A model generated the notes under the pieces. The model was not told where the DNA came from. It saw nothing but the letters and a program-made list of their open reading frames with translations, and ran no database searches. Positions 16,454-26,096 of a DNA stretch of 64,000 bases are shown one piece after another (the first letter of the stretch is position 1; every line of letters begins with the position of its first letter). The translations under genes and the position numbers were made by a program. The DNA comes from Kineococcus xinjiangensis (lineage in GTDB: Bacteria; Actinomycetota; Actinomycetes; Actinomycetales; Kineococcaceae), in assembly GCF_002934625.1 (NCBI RefSeq), contig NZ_PTJD01000004.1, positions 62,001-126,000 of the forward strand, written 5' to 3'.

Positions 16454-17431
16454 TCAGCTCTGGCCGTCGAAGAGGCTGGTGACGGAACCGTCGTCGAAGA
16501 CCTCGCGGATGGCCCGCGCCAGCAGCGGCGCGATGGACAGCACGGTGAGCTGCGGGAACGTCTGCGCCTCGTTGATGGGCAGCGTGTTGGTCACGACGAG
16601 CTCGGAGATCGGCGAGTTCTTCAGCCGGTCGACCGCCGGGCCGGACAGCACCGCGTGCGTCGCGGTCGCGATCACGTCGGCGGCACCGTTCGCCTTCAGC
16701 GCCTCGGCCGCCTGCACGATCGTGCCGGCGGTGTCGATGAGGTCGTCGACGAGGACGCAGGTCCGGCCGCGGACGTCGCCGACCACCTCGTGCACCCGCA
16801 CCTGGTTGGGCACGTTCGGGTCCCGGCGCTTGTGGATGATCGCGAGCGGCGCGCCGAGCCGGTCCGACCAGAGGTCGGCGACCCGCACCCGGCCCGCATC
16901 CGGGGACACGATCGTGATGTTCGAGCGGTCCACGCGCTTGCCGACGTAGTCGGCGAGCAGCGGCAGCGCCCACAGGTGGTCGACCGGCCCGTCGAAGAAG
17001 CCCTGGATCTGCGCGGTGTGCAGGTCCACGGACATCAGCCGGTGCGCACCGGCGGTCTTGAAGAGGTCCGCCACCAGCCGCGCCGAGATCGGCTCACGGC
17101 CGCGGCCCTTCTTGTCCTGGCGGGCGTAGCCGTAGAACGGCGCCACCACGGTGATGCGCTTGGCCGAGGCCCGCTTCAGGGCGTCGACCATGATGAGCTG
17201 CTCCATGATCCACTCGTTCACCGGAGCCGTGTGGCTCTGGATCACGAAGGCGTCGCAGCCGCGGACGCTCTCCTCGAAGCGGACGTAGAGCTCCGAGTTG
17301 GCGAACTGGTAGGAGCTCGTCGGCACCAGCTCGGCACCGAGCTCCCGGGAGACGTCCTTCGCCAGCTCCGGGTGCGCACGCCCCGTGATGAGGACCATGC
17401 GCTTCTCGCCCGTCGTCGTGATGCCGGTCAT
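16454..17431 (-). CDS. prs: Ribose-phosphate pyrophosphokinase
   Basis: 325 residues, full length. It makes PRPP from ribose 5-phosphate and ATP for nucleotide, His and Trp synthesis. Seen motifs: [20 protein letters not shown], the [13 protein letters not shown] loop, [12 protein letters not shown] (cation/ATP site) and [13 protein letters not shown] (PRPP-binding loop). Its ATG overlaps the glmU stop by four bases, so both are co-translated, as in many actinobacteria. Confidence 0.97.
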   Translation of the reverse strand: MTGITTTGEKRMVLITGRAHPELAKDVSRELGAELVPTSSYQFANSELYVRFEESVRGCDAFVIQSHTAPVNEWIMEQLIMVDALKRASAKRITVVAPFYGYARQDKKGRGREPISARLVADLFKTAGAHRLMSVDLHTAQIQGFFDGPVDHLWALPLLADYVGKRVDRSNITIVSPDAGRVRVADLWSDRLGAPLAIIHKRRDPNVPNQVRVHEVVGDVRGRTCVLVDDLIDTAGTIVQAAEALKANGAADVIATATHAVLSGPAVDRLKNSPISELVVTNTLPINEAQTFPQLTVLSIAPLLARAIREVFDDGSVTSLFDGQS

Positions 17432-18960
17432 GCGGGGGCTCCCTCGCCGCTCGTGGTGGCTGTCGTGCTCTCGTCGTGCTGCGCCGGGTCCTCGGCCCCG
17501 GGGAGGCCGAGCGCCCTGGCGGCCGCCTCGGCGGACGGGCTGCCCGGCCTCTTGGCCGGCGTCCAGCCCTCCAGGTTGCGCTGCGGGGCCACGCTGAGCG
17601 CCAGTGCGCCCGGGGGGACGTCCTTGCGCACGACCGTCCCCGCGGCGGTGTACGCGCCGTCGCCCACGGTCACGGGTGCCACGAACCTGCCCCCCGCGCC
17701 GGTCCGGCAGTGGCTGCCGATCGTGGTGTGCGCCTTGGTCAGCCCGTCGTAGTTGGCGAAGATCGAGCCGGCGCCGATGTTGCTGCCCTCCCCGACCGTG
17801 GCGTCCCCCACGTACGTCAGGTGCGGCACCTTCGCGCCGGCCCCGAGCTCTGCGTTCTTCGCCTCGACGAAGGCGCCGATCTTCGCGCCCGCGCCCAGGC
17901 GGGTGCCCGGGCGGAGGTAGGCGAACGGGCCGACGGCGGCGCCCGCGCCGATCGTGCTGCCGCTGCCGTGCGTGCGCACCACCGTCGCGCCCGCCCCGAC
18001 CTCCACGTCGGTCAGCGTGGTGTCCGGGCCCACCACCGCACCGGTGGCCACCCGCGTGGAGCCGTGCAGCTGCACGCCCGGCAGGAGGGTGACGTCCTGC
18101 TCCAGCACCACGTCAGCGTCCACCCACGTGCTCGCGGGGTCGACGACCGTCACCCCGGCGAGCATCCACCGCCGCAGCGTGCGGCGGTTGGCCTCCGCGG
18201 CGAGCTGCGCGAGCTGGGCGCGGTCGTTGACCCCCTGGATCTGCACGACGTCGTCGACCGGCAGCGCCGCCACCCGGCCACCCGCCTCGCGGACCAGGGC
18301 GAGGACGTCCGTCAGGTACACCTCGCCCGCGGCGTTCTCGCGGCCCACGCGGGGCAGGGCCTCGCGCAGCACGGCCGCGTCGAAGGCGTAGACGCCGGAG
18401 TTGACCTCGCGGACCTCGCGCTGCTCGGCGGTGGCGTCCTTCTGCTCCACGATGGCCGTGACCGAGCCGTCGCCCGCGCGCAGCACCCGCCCGTAGCCCG
18501 TCGGGTCGTCCAGCAGCGCCGTGAGCACGGTCATCGCGTTGCCGCCGTCCTCGTGGGCGGCCAGCAGCTCCCGCAGCGTCTCCGCCGGCAGCAGCGGGAC
18601 GTCGCCGTAGGTGACCAGCACCGTGCCGGTCAGCTCGGCCGGGAGCTCTCCCAGTGCGCAGTGCACCGCCCGTCCGGTGCCGGGGACGTCGTCCTGGTGC
18701 GCGATGCGCACGTGCGGGCGGCCCGCGAGCGCGTGCGCCGCGACGCGCTGCGCCTCGTGGCGGACGACGAGCACGAGGTGCTCCGGGGTGGTGCCCTCGG
18801 CCGCGCCCAGGGCGTGGTCCACGAGGGCACGGCCGCCGAGGGGGTGCAGGACCTTCGGCAGAGCGGAGCGCATCCGCGTGCCCTCCCCCGCTGCCAGCAC
18901 GATCACGGCGGCGGGTCGGGAGTCGGCTGTCGGGGGGGAGTGGGTGTCCGGGCTGCTCAC
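17428..18960 (-). CDS. glmU: Bifunctional UDP-GlcNAc pyrophosphorylase/glucosamine-1-P acetyltransferase
   Basis: 510 residues from GTG 18960. The N-terminal uridylyltransferase domain has [23 protein letters not shown] and VTYGDVPLL; the C-terminal left-handed beta-helix (about 260-460) has [13 protein letters not shown] and [13 protein letters not shown] with the catalytic-His region. It makes UDP-GlcNAc for peptidoglycan and for the exopolysaccharide enzymes nearby. The C-terminal tail after about 470 is low-complexity, as in actinobacterial homologues. It is followed by prs with a four-base overlap and preceded by tRNA-Gln, the standard synteny. Confidence 0.96.
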   Translation of the reverse strand: MSSPDTHSPPTADSRPAAVIVLAAGEGTRMRSALPKVLHPLGGRALVDHALGAAEGTTPEHLVLVVRHEAQRVAAHALAGRPHVRIAHQDDVPGTGRAVHCALGELPAELTGTVLVTYGDVPLLPAETLRELLAAHEDGGNAMTVLTALLDDPTGYGRVLRAGDGSVTAIVEQKDATAEQREVREVNSGVYAFDAAVLREALPRVGRENAAGEVYLTDVLALVREAGGRVAALPVDDVVQIQGVNDRAQLAQLAAEANRRTLRRWMLAGVTVVDPASTWVDADVVLEQDVTLLPGVQLHGSTRVATGAVVGPDTTLTDVEVGAGATVVRTHGSGSTIGAGAAVGPFAYLRPGTRLGAGAKIGAFVEAKNAELGAGAKVPHLTYVGDATVGEGSNIGAGSIFANYDGLTKAHTTIGSHCRTGAGGRFVAPVTVGDGAYTAAGTVVRKDVPPGALALSVAPQRNLEGWTPAKRPGSPSAEAAARALGLPGAEDPAQHDESTTATTSGEGAPA

Positions 18961-19052
18961 GCGAGCGGCGCTCCTCGCAGTGGTCGGGCGTCGCTGCGAG
19001 GATAACCGCCCCCGAGCGCCCTGTTGTCCGCGGCGCCCGGTCGGCGCCGCCG

Positions 19053-19124
19053 CTCCCGGGAGAGGATTCGAACCCCTACTGGACGGGACCAAAACCCGCC
19101 GTGCTGCCGTTACACCACCCGGGA
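19053..19124 (-). tRNA. tRNA-Gln (TTG anticodon)
   Basis: A 72-base cloverleaf on the minus strand: a 7-bp acceptor stem (TCCCGGG with CCCGGGA, plus G73), an anticodon stem-loop with loop TTTTGGT (anticodon TTG, one G-U closing pair), and a GGTTCGAATC T-arm. CCA is not encoded. Its place between glmU and a TetR gene is conserved in actinobacteria. Confidence 0.96.
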
Positions 19125-19301
19125 CCGCGCGCACGGACCGCACGCACGGGCGGCCGGCCGTCCGCGGCGGGTCGTGCGCCATCCTGCCAGGCCCGCCGCC
19201 CGCCCGGCTCCCCGCCGGCGCGGGCGGGCGCCCACCCGGCGGGGACCGCCCGGCCCGGCGGGGGATGATGGGCCCGTGAGCACCCCGGGCAGGATGGCGC
19301 C

Positions 19302-19982
19302 GTGAGCGGTGCGCGCCCCAGGGCCCGGATGACCGGCAGCCAGCGCCGGGAACAGCTCGTCGGCGTCGGCCGCAGCCTCTTCGCCCTGCGCGGCGTCGAG
19401 GGCACCAGCGTGGAGGAGATCGCGGCGAGCGCCGGCGTCTCCAAGCCCGTGGTCTACGAGCACTTCGGCGGCAAGGAGGGGCTCTACGCCGTCGTCGTGG
19501 ACCGCGAGATGCAGACCCTGCTCGCCGCCATCACCGGCGCGCTCAACGGCCGCGGGAGCCCCCGGGTGCTGCTGGAGCGGGCGACGCTGGCGCTGCTGGA
19601 CTACGTCGAGGGCTCCAGCGACGGCTTCCGCATCCTCGTGCGCGACTCCCCCGTCGCCCAGTCCACCGGCAGCTTCGCCAGCCTCATCAGCGACATCGCC
19701 AGCCAGGTGGAGCACCTGCTGGTCGACACCTTCGCCGCCCGCGGGTTCCCTCCGCAGATGGCTCCCATCCACGCGCAGATGCTCGTGGGCATGGTGGCCA
19801 TGACCGGGCAGTGGTGGCTGGACGACCAGCTCGACGACCAGCCGGACGGCTCCCGCCCCTCCAAGGAGGAGGTCGCCGCGCACATCGTCAACCTGGCGTG
19901 GAACGGGCTGTCCGGGCTGGAGCGCTCCCCCTCGCTGTCGGGCTCCGCCGTCCGGGAACGCCGGGGCGCACCCCGCGACTAG
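19302..19982 (+). CDS. TetR-family transcriptional regulator
   Basis: 226 residues from GTG 19302; ATG 19329 is a plausible alternative. The N-terminal helix-turn-helix is clear ([39 protein letters not shown]), followed by an all-helical ligand domain with an Asp/Gln-rich stretch near 180. The gene beside glmU in M. tuberculosis (Rv1019) is the same type, so this is the conserved TetR of this locus. Its ligand is unknown to me. Confidence 0.9.
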   Translation: MSGARPRARMTGSQRREQLVGVGRSLFALRGVEGTSVEEIAASAGVSKPVVYEHFGGKEGLYAVVVDREMQTLLAAITGALNGRGSPRVLLERATLALLDYVEGSSDGFRILVRDSPVAQSTGSFASLISDIASQVEHLLVDTFAARGFPPQMAPIHAQMLVGMVAMTGQWWLDDQLDDQPDGSRPSKEEVAAHIVNLAWNGLSGLERSPSLSGSAVRERRGAPRD

Positions 19983-19992
19983 GCTCGCGGCC

Positions 19993-20553
19993 ATGGACCC
20001 CACCGGCGGCAGCCCCGAGGCCGGCGCCGTCCGGCCGGGCGGGCCCGAGGCGGGCACGGACGAGGTCGACCGCATCGTGGCCGCCTGGCGCCGCGTGGCG
20101 CCCGAGCTGGACGTGGAGCCCCTGGAGGTGCTGTCGCGGGTCGCCCGGCTGGCGCACCACCTCGACCGGCTGCGGCGCTCCGCCTTCGCCGCGCACGAGC
20201 TCGAGACGTGGGAGTTCGACGTGCTGGCCGCCCTGCGCCGCGCCGGGGAGCCGCACGAGCTGTCCCCCGGCCAGCTGGTCGTGCAGACGCTGGTGACGAG
20301 CGGGACGATGACCAACCGCGTGGACCGGCTGGCGCGCCGGGGGCTGGTCCAGCGGCGCCCCGCCCCCGACGACGGGCGCAGCGTGCTGGTGCGGCTCACG
20401 GACGCCGGCGCCGCCGTGGTGGACGCGGCCCTGGCCGACCTGGTGCGCGCCGAGCACCGGATGCTCGCCGTCCTGCCCGCCGCGGAGCGCCGGGCCCTGG
20501 CCGCCCTGCTGCGGCGGGTCGCCGCCCCCTTCGAGGCACCGCCCGGCACCTGA
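19993..20553 (+). CDS. MarR-family transcriptional regulator
   Basis: 186 residues. The winged-helix core is clear: LETWEFDVLAALRRAGEPHELSPGQLVVQTLVTSGTMTNRVDRLARRGLVQRRPAPDDGRSVLVRLTDAG, followed by dimerisation helices. It starts ten bases after the TetR stop and may share its transcript. No ligand or target can be inferred; the first 30 residues are Gly/Pro-rich. Confidence 0.9.
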   Translation: MDPTGGSPEAGAVRPGGPEAGTDEVDRIVAAWRRVAPELDVEPLEVLSRVARLAHHLDRLRRSAFAAHELETWEFDVLAALRRAGEPHELSPGQLVVQTLVTSGTMTNRVDRLARRGLVQRRPAPDDGRSVLVRLTDAGAAVVDAALADLVRAEHRMLAVLPAAERRALAALLRRVAAPFEAPPGT

Positions 20554-20563
20554 CGGGGGCACG

Positions 20564-20610
20564 ACGCGGCGGAGCCCCCGCACCCGGTGGGTGCGGGGGC
20601 TCCGCCGCGT
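20564..20610. terminator. 22-bp bidirectional terminator
   Basis: Arms 20564-20585 and 20589-20610 are exact reverse complements with a three-base loop. It lies between the convergent MarR gene and the sugar transferase gene. Confidence 0.87.
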
Positions 20611-20624
20611 TCGGCGAGGGCGAC

Positions 20625-22178
20625 TCAGTAGGCGCCGCGACCGCGGAGGACCGCACCGGCGGTCTTCCACAGGATCATGAAGTCGAACATGAAGGACCAG
20701 TTCTCCACGTAGCGCACGTCGAGGCGGACCGACTCGTCCCAGTCGAGGTCGGAGCGGCCGTTGATCTGCCACAGACCGGTCAGGCCCGGCTTCACCAGCA
20801 GCCGGCGGCGCATGTCGAAGCCGTACGCGTCGACCTCGTGCTGCAGCGGCGGCCGCGGCCCGACGAGCGACATCGTCCCGTTGAGGACGTTGAGCAGCTG
20901 GGGCAGCTCGTCGAGGGAGTAGCGGCGCAGGACGCGACCGACCCGGGTGATGCGCGGGTCGACCTTCATCTTGAAGAGCACGCCGTTGCCCTCGTCCGTC
21001 TCCCGCAGGTCGATGAGGCGCTTCTCGGCGTCGACGACCATGGAGCGGAACTTGTACATCGTGAAGGGCTTGCCGTCCTTGCCGACGCGCTCCTGGCGGA
21101 AGAGCACCGGGCCCTTGGAGTCGAGGCGGACGAGCGCGGCGATGCCGAGCAGGACGGGGCTGAACACCAGCAGCGCGCTCAGCGCCGCGAGGCGGTCCAC
21201 GGTGGACTTGGCGAGGCGGCGGATGCCCTGCAGCTCGGGGCGCTCCACGTGCAGCAGCGGCAGCCCGCAGACAGGGCGGATCGCGACGCGCGGGCCGATG
21301 ACCTCGGTGAGCGCCGGGGCGACGACGAGGTCGGCGCGGGTGCTCTCCAGGTCCCAGCCGAGGCGGCGCAGGGCGGGCCCGTCCAGCTCGGGGCAGCCGG
21401 TGACGGCGACGACGTCGGCGTCGACCTCCTTGGTGGCCTTGCTGACGTCCTCGATCGCGCCCAGCACCGGGATGCCCAGCGCGGTCAGCTCCGCGTCCTC
21501 CTCCGGGGTGCCGGGTCCGCCGGGCACGCAGGCGCCGACGATGCGCATGCCGTGGTACGACGCCCGGTGCAGCTGCCGGATCATGCCGACGACGGCGGGG
21601 CGGTGCCCGACGGCCACGACCGTCTGGACCGCCTCCCCGCGGACCCGGGACTCGTGGAGCTTCTTGCGGGTGGCGTAGCGGCCGATGAGCGTCAGCAGCG
21701 CGGCCAGGGGCAGCGCCACCACCACGTAGCCGCGGGCGATGTCGAGCTTGAAGGCCCACGACGTGGAGGCCACGAAGGCGACGACGGCGAGGGAGGCGCG
21801 CAGGACGCGCTGGAACTCCTCGGACCCCACGCCGAGGAACCGGTGCTCGTACGTGCGGAACACGTACATCGCGAAGACCCACAGCACCGGGAGCAGCACG
21901 GCGCACACGACGACGGCCTGTCCGGGGACGCTGCCCGTGTCGGCGGGCACGTCGCTGAAGCGGGCGAAGAAACCCGCGAAGGCCGCGAAGGCGGCTGCTG
22001 CCGCATCGATGGCGACGAGGCGCTGGACGTAGTCCCGCTGCCAGGCCGACTGCCTCTCCGCGCCGTTGAGGGACGTCCGCGGCTGCGACACGCGGCGGAT
22101 CTCGGGTCCCTGGACCCGAGTCGCCGGTGCGAGCCGTACGGACGCCGCTTCTCGCGCGGACGTCTCACTGATCGTCAA
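20625..22178 (-). CDS. Polyprenyl glycosylphosphotransferase (priming sugar transferase)
   Basis: 517 residues. An N-terminal set of four or five membrane helices and a nucleotide-binding-like middle domain lead to the bacterial sugar transferase domain (about 320-517): a membrane helix, KGPVLFRQERVGKDGKPFTMYKFRSM, RRYSLDELPQLLNVLNGTMSLVGPRPP and KPGLTGLWQINGRS. The enzyme starts repeat-unit assembly by moving sugar-1-phosphate to undecaprenyl phosphate. It probably primes the polymer made by the genes at 0.5-14.8 kb, from which it is separated by the pth-glmU block. Confidence 0.93.
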   Translation of the reverse strand: MTISETSAREAASVRLAPATRVQGPEIRRVSQPRTSLNGAERQSAWQRDYVQRLVAIDAAAAAFAAFAGFFARFSDVPADTGSVPGQAVVVCAVLLPVLWVFAMYVFRTYEHRFLGVGSEEFQRVLRASLAVVAFVASTSWAFKLDIARGYVVVALPLAALLTLIGRYATRKKLHESRVRGEAVQTVVAVGHRPAVVGMIRQLHRASYHGMRIVGACVPGGPGTPEEDAELTALGIPVLGAIEDVSKATKEVDADVVAVTGCPELDGPALRRLGWDLESTRADLVVAPALTEVIGPRVAIRPVCGLPLLHVERPELQGIRRLAKSTVDRLAALSALLVFSPVLLGIAALVRLDSKGPVLFRQERVGKDGKPFTMYKFRSMVVDAEKRLIDLRETDEGNGVLFKMKVDPRITRVGRVLRRYSLDELPQLLNVLNGTMSLVGPRPPLQHEVDAYGFDMRRRLLVKPGLTGLWQINGRSDLDWDESVRLDVRYVENWSFMFDFMILWKTAGAVLRGRGAY

Positions 22179-22410
22179 AGTCCCCCCCTGGGACGCAGTT
22201 CACAACCCACCGGTGGCCGCCTCGTGAGCGGCCGGCGGGAGAAGCGGTGTGCCGACCCCCCGAAGGCCACCGCTGCGCACCACAGGGTAGGGGGTGCTCA
22301 CCCGAACGTGGCAACCCGGATCGCTCCGTCGCGCAGGGCAATGGGAGGTCACCACCCGTTCGCCCGCCTCGAATGGCGCAACGCGTCCGAACAGTGACTG
22401 TGCGTGGTCC

Positions 22411-24231
22411 TCACTCGGCGATCTCGGCCGCCTCCAGCCACGCCTGCTCCAGCTCCTCGCGCTCCCCGGCGAGCTCCCGCAGCCGCGCGTCCAGCCGCGT
22501 GACCGCGGCGTGGTCGGTGGCCAGCGCCACCATCTCCGCGTGCAGGCGCTCCTCCTCCCCGGCGATCCGCTGCAGCTGCCGCTCCACCCTGGCCATCTCC
22601 TTGCGGGCCGCGCGCGCCTGCGCGGGGCTGGCGCCCTCACCGCCGGCGGACGCGGCGGCGGCCGCGGGAGCCGCCGCCGGTCCCGCGGCGGGGCCGGTCT
22701 CGGCGCGCAGCTGCAGGTACTGGTCCACCCCGCCCGGCAGGTCCCGCAGCGCGCCGTCACCGAGGAGCGCGATCTGCCGGTCCGTCACCCGCTCCAGCAG
22801 GTACCGGTCGTGGCTCACCACCACCAGGGTGCCCGGCCACCCGTCCAGCACGTCCTCCACCGCCGCCAGGGTGTCCGTGTCGAGGTCGTTGGTCGGCTCG
22901 TCCAGCAGCAGCAGGTTCGGCTCCGTCATGAGCAGGCGCAGCAGCTGCAGGCGGCGGCGCTCCCCGCCGGAGAGGTCGCCCACCAGCGTCCACTGCCGCT
23001 GCGCCGTGAAGCCGAGGCGCTCCAGCATCTGCCCGGCCGGGACGTCGCGGTCGCCCATGCGGACGTGCCGGCTGACCTTCTGCACCGCCTCCAGGGCCCG
23101 CAGGTCCGCCAGCTCGTCGAGCTCGCGCACCTCCTGCGACAGCTTCGCCACCACCACCGTGCTGCCGCGGCGCACCACGCCGGTGTCCGGCTCCACGGCC
23201 CCGGTGAGCAGCCCCAGCAGGGTCGTCTTGCCGGCGCCGTTGACGCCGACGATCCCGGTGCGGTCCCCCGGGCCCAGCCGCCAGGTGACCCGGTCGAAGA
23301 GGACCTTGGGCGCGCCGCCGACCTCGACGGCGACGCTGACGTCCTCGAGGTCCACGACCTGCTTGCCGAGGCGGGTGGTGGCCATCTTCGCCAGCTCCAC
23401 GCTGTCGCGCGGCGGCGGCTCGTCGGCGATGAGGGCGTTGGCCGCGTCGATCCGGAAGCGCGGCTTGCTGGTGCGCGCGGGCGCTCCCCGCCGCAGCCAG
23501 GCCAGCTCCTTGCGCAGCAGGTTCTGCCGCCGCTCCTCGGTGAAGGCGGCGACGCGGGAGCGCTCGGCCCGCGTCAGGACGTAGGCCGCGTACCCGCCGT
23601 CGTAGGCGTCGACCACGCCGTCGTGGACCTCCCAGACCCGGGTGCACACGGCGTCGAGGAACCAGCGGTCGTGGGTGACGACCACGAGGGCGCCCTGCCC
23701 GGCGGGCCAGCGCCCGCGGACGTGCTCCGCCAGCCACGCCACCCCCTCGACGTCGAGGTGGTTCGTCGGCTCGTCGAGGACCACGAGGTCGTCGTCCCCG
23801 GCCAGCAGGCCCGCCAGGGCCACCCGACGCCGCTGCCCGCCGGACAGGGTCGTCAGCGGGGCGTCGAGGCCCCCGACGGCCGGCGCGTCCAGCCCCCCGA
23901 GGAGACCGGTGAGGACGTCGCGGACCGCCGCCTTGGAGGCCCACACGTGGTCCGGGGCGTCGCCGACGACGGCCTGCCGCACGGTCGCACCGGGCGGCGA
24001 GGCGTCGGACTGGTCCAGCATCCCCAGGCGCAGCCCGCCCGTGTGGGTCACCCGGCCGCCGTCCGGCTCCTGCCGACGGGCCAGGATGCGCAGCAACGTG
24101 GACTTGCCGTCGCCGTTGCGGCCCACGACACCGGTGCGGTCCCCCTCGGCGACCCCGAGGGAGACGCTGTCGAGGAGGAGGCGGGACCCGTGCACCACAC
24201 GGATCGCCTCGGCGTTGACCAGGTTGCCCAC
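22411..24231 (-). CDS. ABC-F family ATPase
   Basis: 606 residues from GTG 24231. Two ATP-binding cassettes without membrane helices: first LLDSVSLGVAEGDRTGVVGRNGDGKSTLLRIL with LSGGQRRRVALAGLL and DDLVVLDEPTNHLDV; second RTGIVGVNGAGKTTLLGLL with LSGGERRRLQLLRLL and LLLLDEPTNDLD. A coiled-coil C-terminus (about 520-606) follows. ABC-F proteins act on ribosomes, as translation factors or antibiotic protection proteins; this one is of the Uup/EttA-like class that is found near ispE in actinobacteria. It is 79 bases upstream of the ispE gene on the same chromosome arm, but ispE is transcribed first in the other part of this run. Confidence 0.92.
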   Translation of the reverse strand: MGNLVNAEAIRVVHGSRLLLDSVSLGVAEGDRTGVVGRNGDGKSTLLRILARRQEPDGGRVTHTGGLRLGMLDQSDASPPGATVRQAVVGDAPDHVWASKAAVRDVLTGLLGGLDAPAVGGLDAPLTTLSGGQRRRVALAGLLAGDDDLVVLDEPTNHLDVEGVAWLAEHVRGRWPAGQGALVVVTHDRWFLDAVCTRVWEVHDGVVDAYDGGYAAYVLTRAERSRVAAFTEERRQNLLRKELAWLRRGAPARTSKPRFRIDAANALIADEPPPRDSVELAKMATTRLGKQVVDLEDVSVAVEVGGAPKVLFDRVTWRLGPGDRTGIVGVNGAGKTTLLGLLTGAVEPDTGVVRRGSTVVVAKLSQEVRELDELADLRALEAVQKVSRHVRMGDRDVPAGQMLERLGFTAQRQWTLVGDLSGGERRRLQLLRLLMTEPNLLLLDEPTNDLDTDTLAAVEDVLDGWPGTLVVVSHDRYLLERVTDRQIALLGDGALRDLPGGVDQYLQLRAETGPAAGPAAAPAAAAASAGGEGASPAQARAARKEMARVERQLQRIAGEEERLHAEMVALATDHAAVTRLDARLRELAGEREELEQAWLEAAEIAE

Positions 24232-24310
24232 TGACGTCCTCTGCTCGTGCGTTCGACTGCTGCGTCTGAGGACCGCGGCCACTGCGGCCACGGTCGTCGC
24301 CGGACCCGGC

Positions 24311-25333
24311 CTACTCCCCCGTCGGCCGCCCCACGGAGGCCAGCACCGGCTCCAGCACGTGCGCGCCCGGTGCGGGGGCCACGGCCGTCAGCGCGCGCCG
24401 TCCCTGCGCGCGCAACCGCTCCGCGACCGTCCGGGCGTGCCGCGTGGACTCCGTCAGCAGCGCCACGGTGGGCCCCGACCCGGACACGATCGCACCCACC
24501 GCCCCCGCGGCGCGGCCCGCGGCCAGGGTCTCCGTGAGCGCGGGGGCCAGCGAACAGGCCGCGGCCTCGAGGTCGTTGCCCAGAGCGGCGCCCAGGGCCC
24601 GCGGGTCACCGGCGCGCAGCGCGGCCTCCACGGCGCGCAGCCGCTCACCCGGCTCGGCACCGGCCTGCACGCGCCCGGCCGCCACGAGGGCGTCGAACTC
24701 CGCGTAGACCTTCGGCGTGGACAGCTCGTGCCCCGCCGGCACCAGCACCCACGCCCAGGTGGCGCTGGTGAGGACGGGCACGAGCCGCTCCCCGCGGCCG
24801 GTCCCCACGGCGGTGCGCCCGTGCACGGCGAACGGCACGTCCGAGCCCAGCTCGGCACCCAGCTCGGCGAGGTCGTCGAGGGCGAGACCCGTGCCCCACA
24901 GGGCGTCGCAGGCCACGAGCGCGGCGGCGGCGTCCGCGGAGCCGCCCGCCATCCCGCCCGCTACGGGGACGCCCTTGCGGATGGTCAGGTGCACCGGCGA
25001 GCCGGCCCCCGTCTCCCGCGCCAGCAGCAGGGCCGCCTGCAGCGCGAGGTTCGTCTCGTCCAGCGGAACCCCCGAGAGGTCCACCAGGGCCGGGCCGGTG
25101 GAGTGCTCCCCCGGCGCGGCCGCACGCGGGGCGGCCTCGACGCTGACCCCCCACTCGGGTGCGGGCGCGGCGGTCACGTCGTCGGCCAGGGACAGCGCTT
25201 GGAAGACCGTGAGCAGCTCGTGGTAGCCGTCGGCGCGCCTCGGCCCGCTCTGCAGCAGCAGGTTGACCTTGGCGGGGGCGCGGGCGGTCACGGGCCGGGA
25301 CCGACCCCGGGCGTGGACGTCGGCGCGGGACAC
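24311..25333 (-). CDS. ispE: 4-diphosphocytidyl-2-C-methyl-D-erythritol kinase
   Basis: 340 residues from GTG 25333; GTG 25291 is an alternative that starts right at the VTARAPAKVNL block. Mycobacterial IspE also has residues before that block, which favours the longer form. GHMP-kinase motifs: ARAPAKVNLLLQ, ADGYHELLTVFQALSL, the ATP loop PVAGGMAGGSADAAAALVA and GSDVPFAVHGRTAVGTGRGE, then IVSGSGPTVALL. It makes the MEP-pathway intermediate CDP-ME 2-phosphate for isoprenoids. Neighbours ksgA, rpfB, tatD and metG are the conserved set. Confidence 0.94.
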   Translation of the reverse strand: MSRADVHARGRSRPVTARAPAKVNLLLQSGPRRADGYHELLTVFQALSLADDVTAAPAPEWGVSVEAAPRAAAPGEHSTGPALVDLSGVPLDETNLALQAALLLARETGAGSPVHLTIRKGVPVAGGMAGGSADAAAALVACDALWGTGLALDDLAELGAELGSDVPFAVHGRTAVGTGRGERLVPVLTSATWAWVLVPAGHELSTPKVYAEFDALVAAGRVQAGAEPGERLRAVEAALRAGDPRALGAALGNDLEAAACSLAPALTETLAAGRAAGAVGAIVSGSGPTVALLTESTRHARTVAERLRAQGRRALTAVAPAPGAHVLEPVLASVGRPTGE

Positions 25334-25385
25334 GAACGTCGAGCCTAGCCGCCACCGGGGCGGCGCCCGACCCTCGGGGACGCCC

Positions 25386-26096
25386 TCAGACGCCTGCGCG
25401 CAGGACCCGGCGGCCGAGGTGGTCGGCGGCGCGCACCGGTTCGGGCAGGCGGTAGCGGGTCGCGGTGGCGAGGACGAGGGCGGTGGCGCTGTCCAGGTCG
25501 GCGCGGTGCCCGACGGACATCCACACCTCCTTCGTGCCGTCCCGGGTGCGCAGGGCGCGGCCGACGACCTCCCCGCCGTCGACGACGGGCGCCCAGTCCC
25601 CGCGGGCGGGCCCGGGGGGCTCGTGGCCGCCGACGGAGGGGGTCTTCGAGACACCGACGGAGGGCAGGCCGAGGAGCAGGCCGAGGTGGCAGGCGAGGCC
25701 GGCGCGGCGGGGGTGGGCCCGGCCGGCACCGTCGCAGACCAGCACGTCCGGCGGCTCGGCCACCTCGAGGCGCTCCCAGGCGCGCAGCAGGACCGGCACC
25801 TCCCGGAACGCCAGCAGGCCCGGCACGTAGGGGAAGGTCGCCGTGCCGGTCGCGGTGGCCTGCGCGAGGACCTGCTGCGTGGTGGCGTCGAGGACGACCA
25901 CGGCGGCGGTCACCGTGTCGGAGGTGCGGGAGTACGCCACGTCGAGACCGGCGACCGTGCGCAGTCCGCCCAGCGGCAGGGGCGCGACCTCGACGCTCGC
26001 GGCGATGCGGCGCTGCAGGGCCTCCGCCTCCGGCGGGGTGAGCGAGCCGAGGTCGACGGCGGCCAGCTCGGCGGCGGTCAGGGTGGGATCGCTCAT
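25386..26096 (-). CDS. nfi: Endonuclease V (deoxyinosine 3'-endonuclease)
   Basis: 236 residues from ATG 26096, preceded by a GGAG ribosome site. Seen motifs: VAGLDVAYS (first catalytic Asp), the TFPYVPGLLAFREVPVLLRAWE strand, DVLVCDGAGRAHPRRAGLACHLGLLLGLPSVGVSKT and the C-terminal SVGHRADLDSATALVLATATRYRLPEPVRAAD. It cuts near inosine in deaminated DNA. A longer open frame adds 22 residues upstream but without a ribosome site. It lies between ispE and ksgA, an insertion relative to the mycobacterial order. Confidence 0.93.
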   Translation of the reverse strand: MSDPTLTAAELAAVDLGSLTPPEAEALQRRIAASVEVAPLPLGGLRTVAGLDVAYSRTSDTVTAAVVVLDATTQQVLAQATATGTATFPYVPGLLAFREVPVLLRAWERLEVAEPPDVLVCDGAGRAHPRRAGLACHLGLLLGLPSVGVSKTPSVGGHEPPGPARGDWAPVVDGGEVVGRALRTRDGTKEVWMSVGHRADLDSATALVLATATRYRLPEPVRAADHLGRRVLRAGV

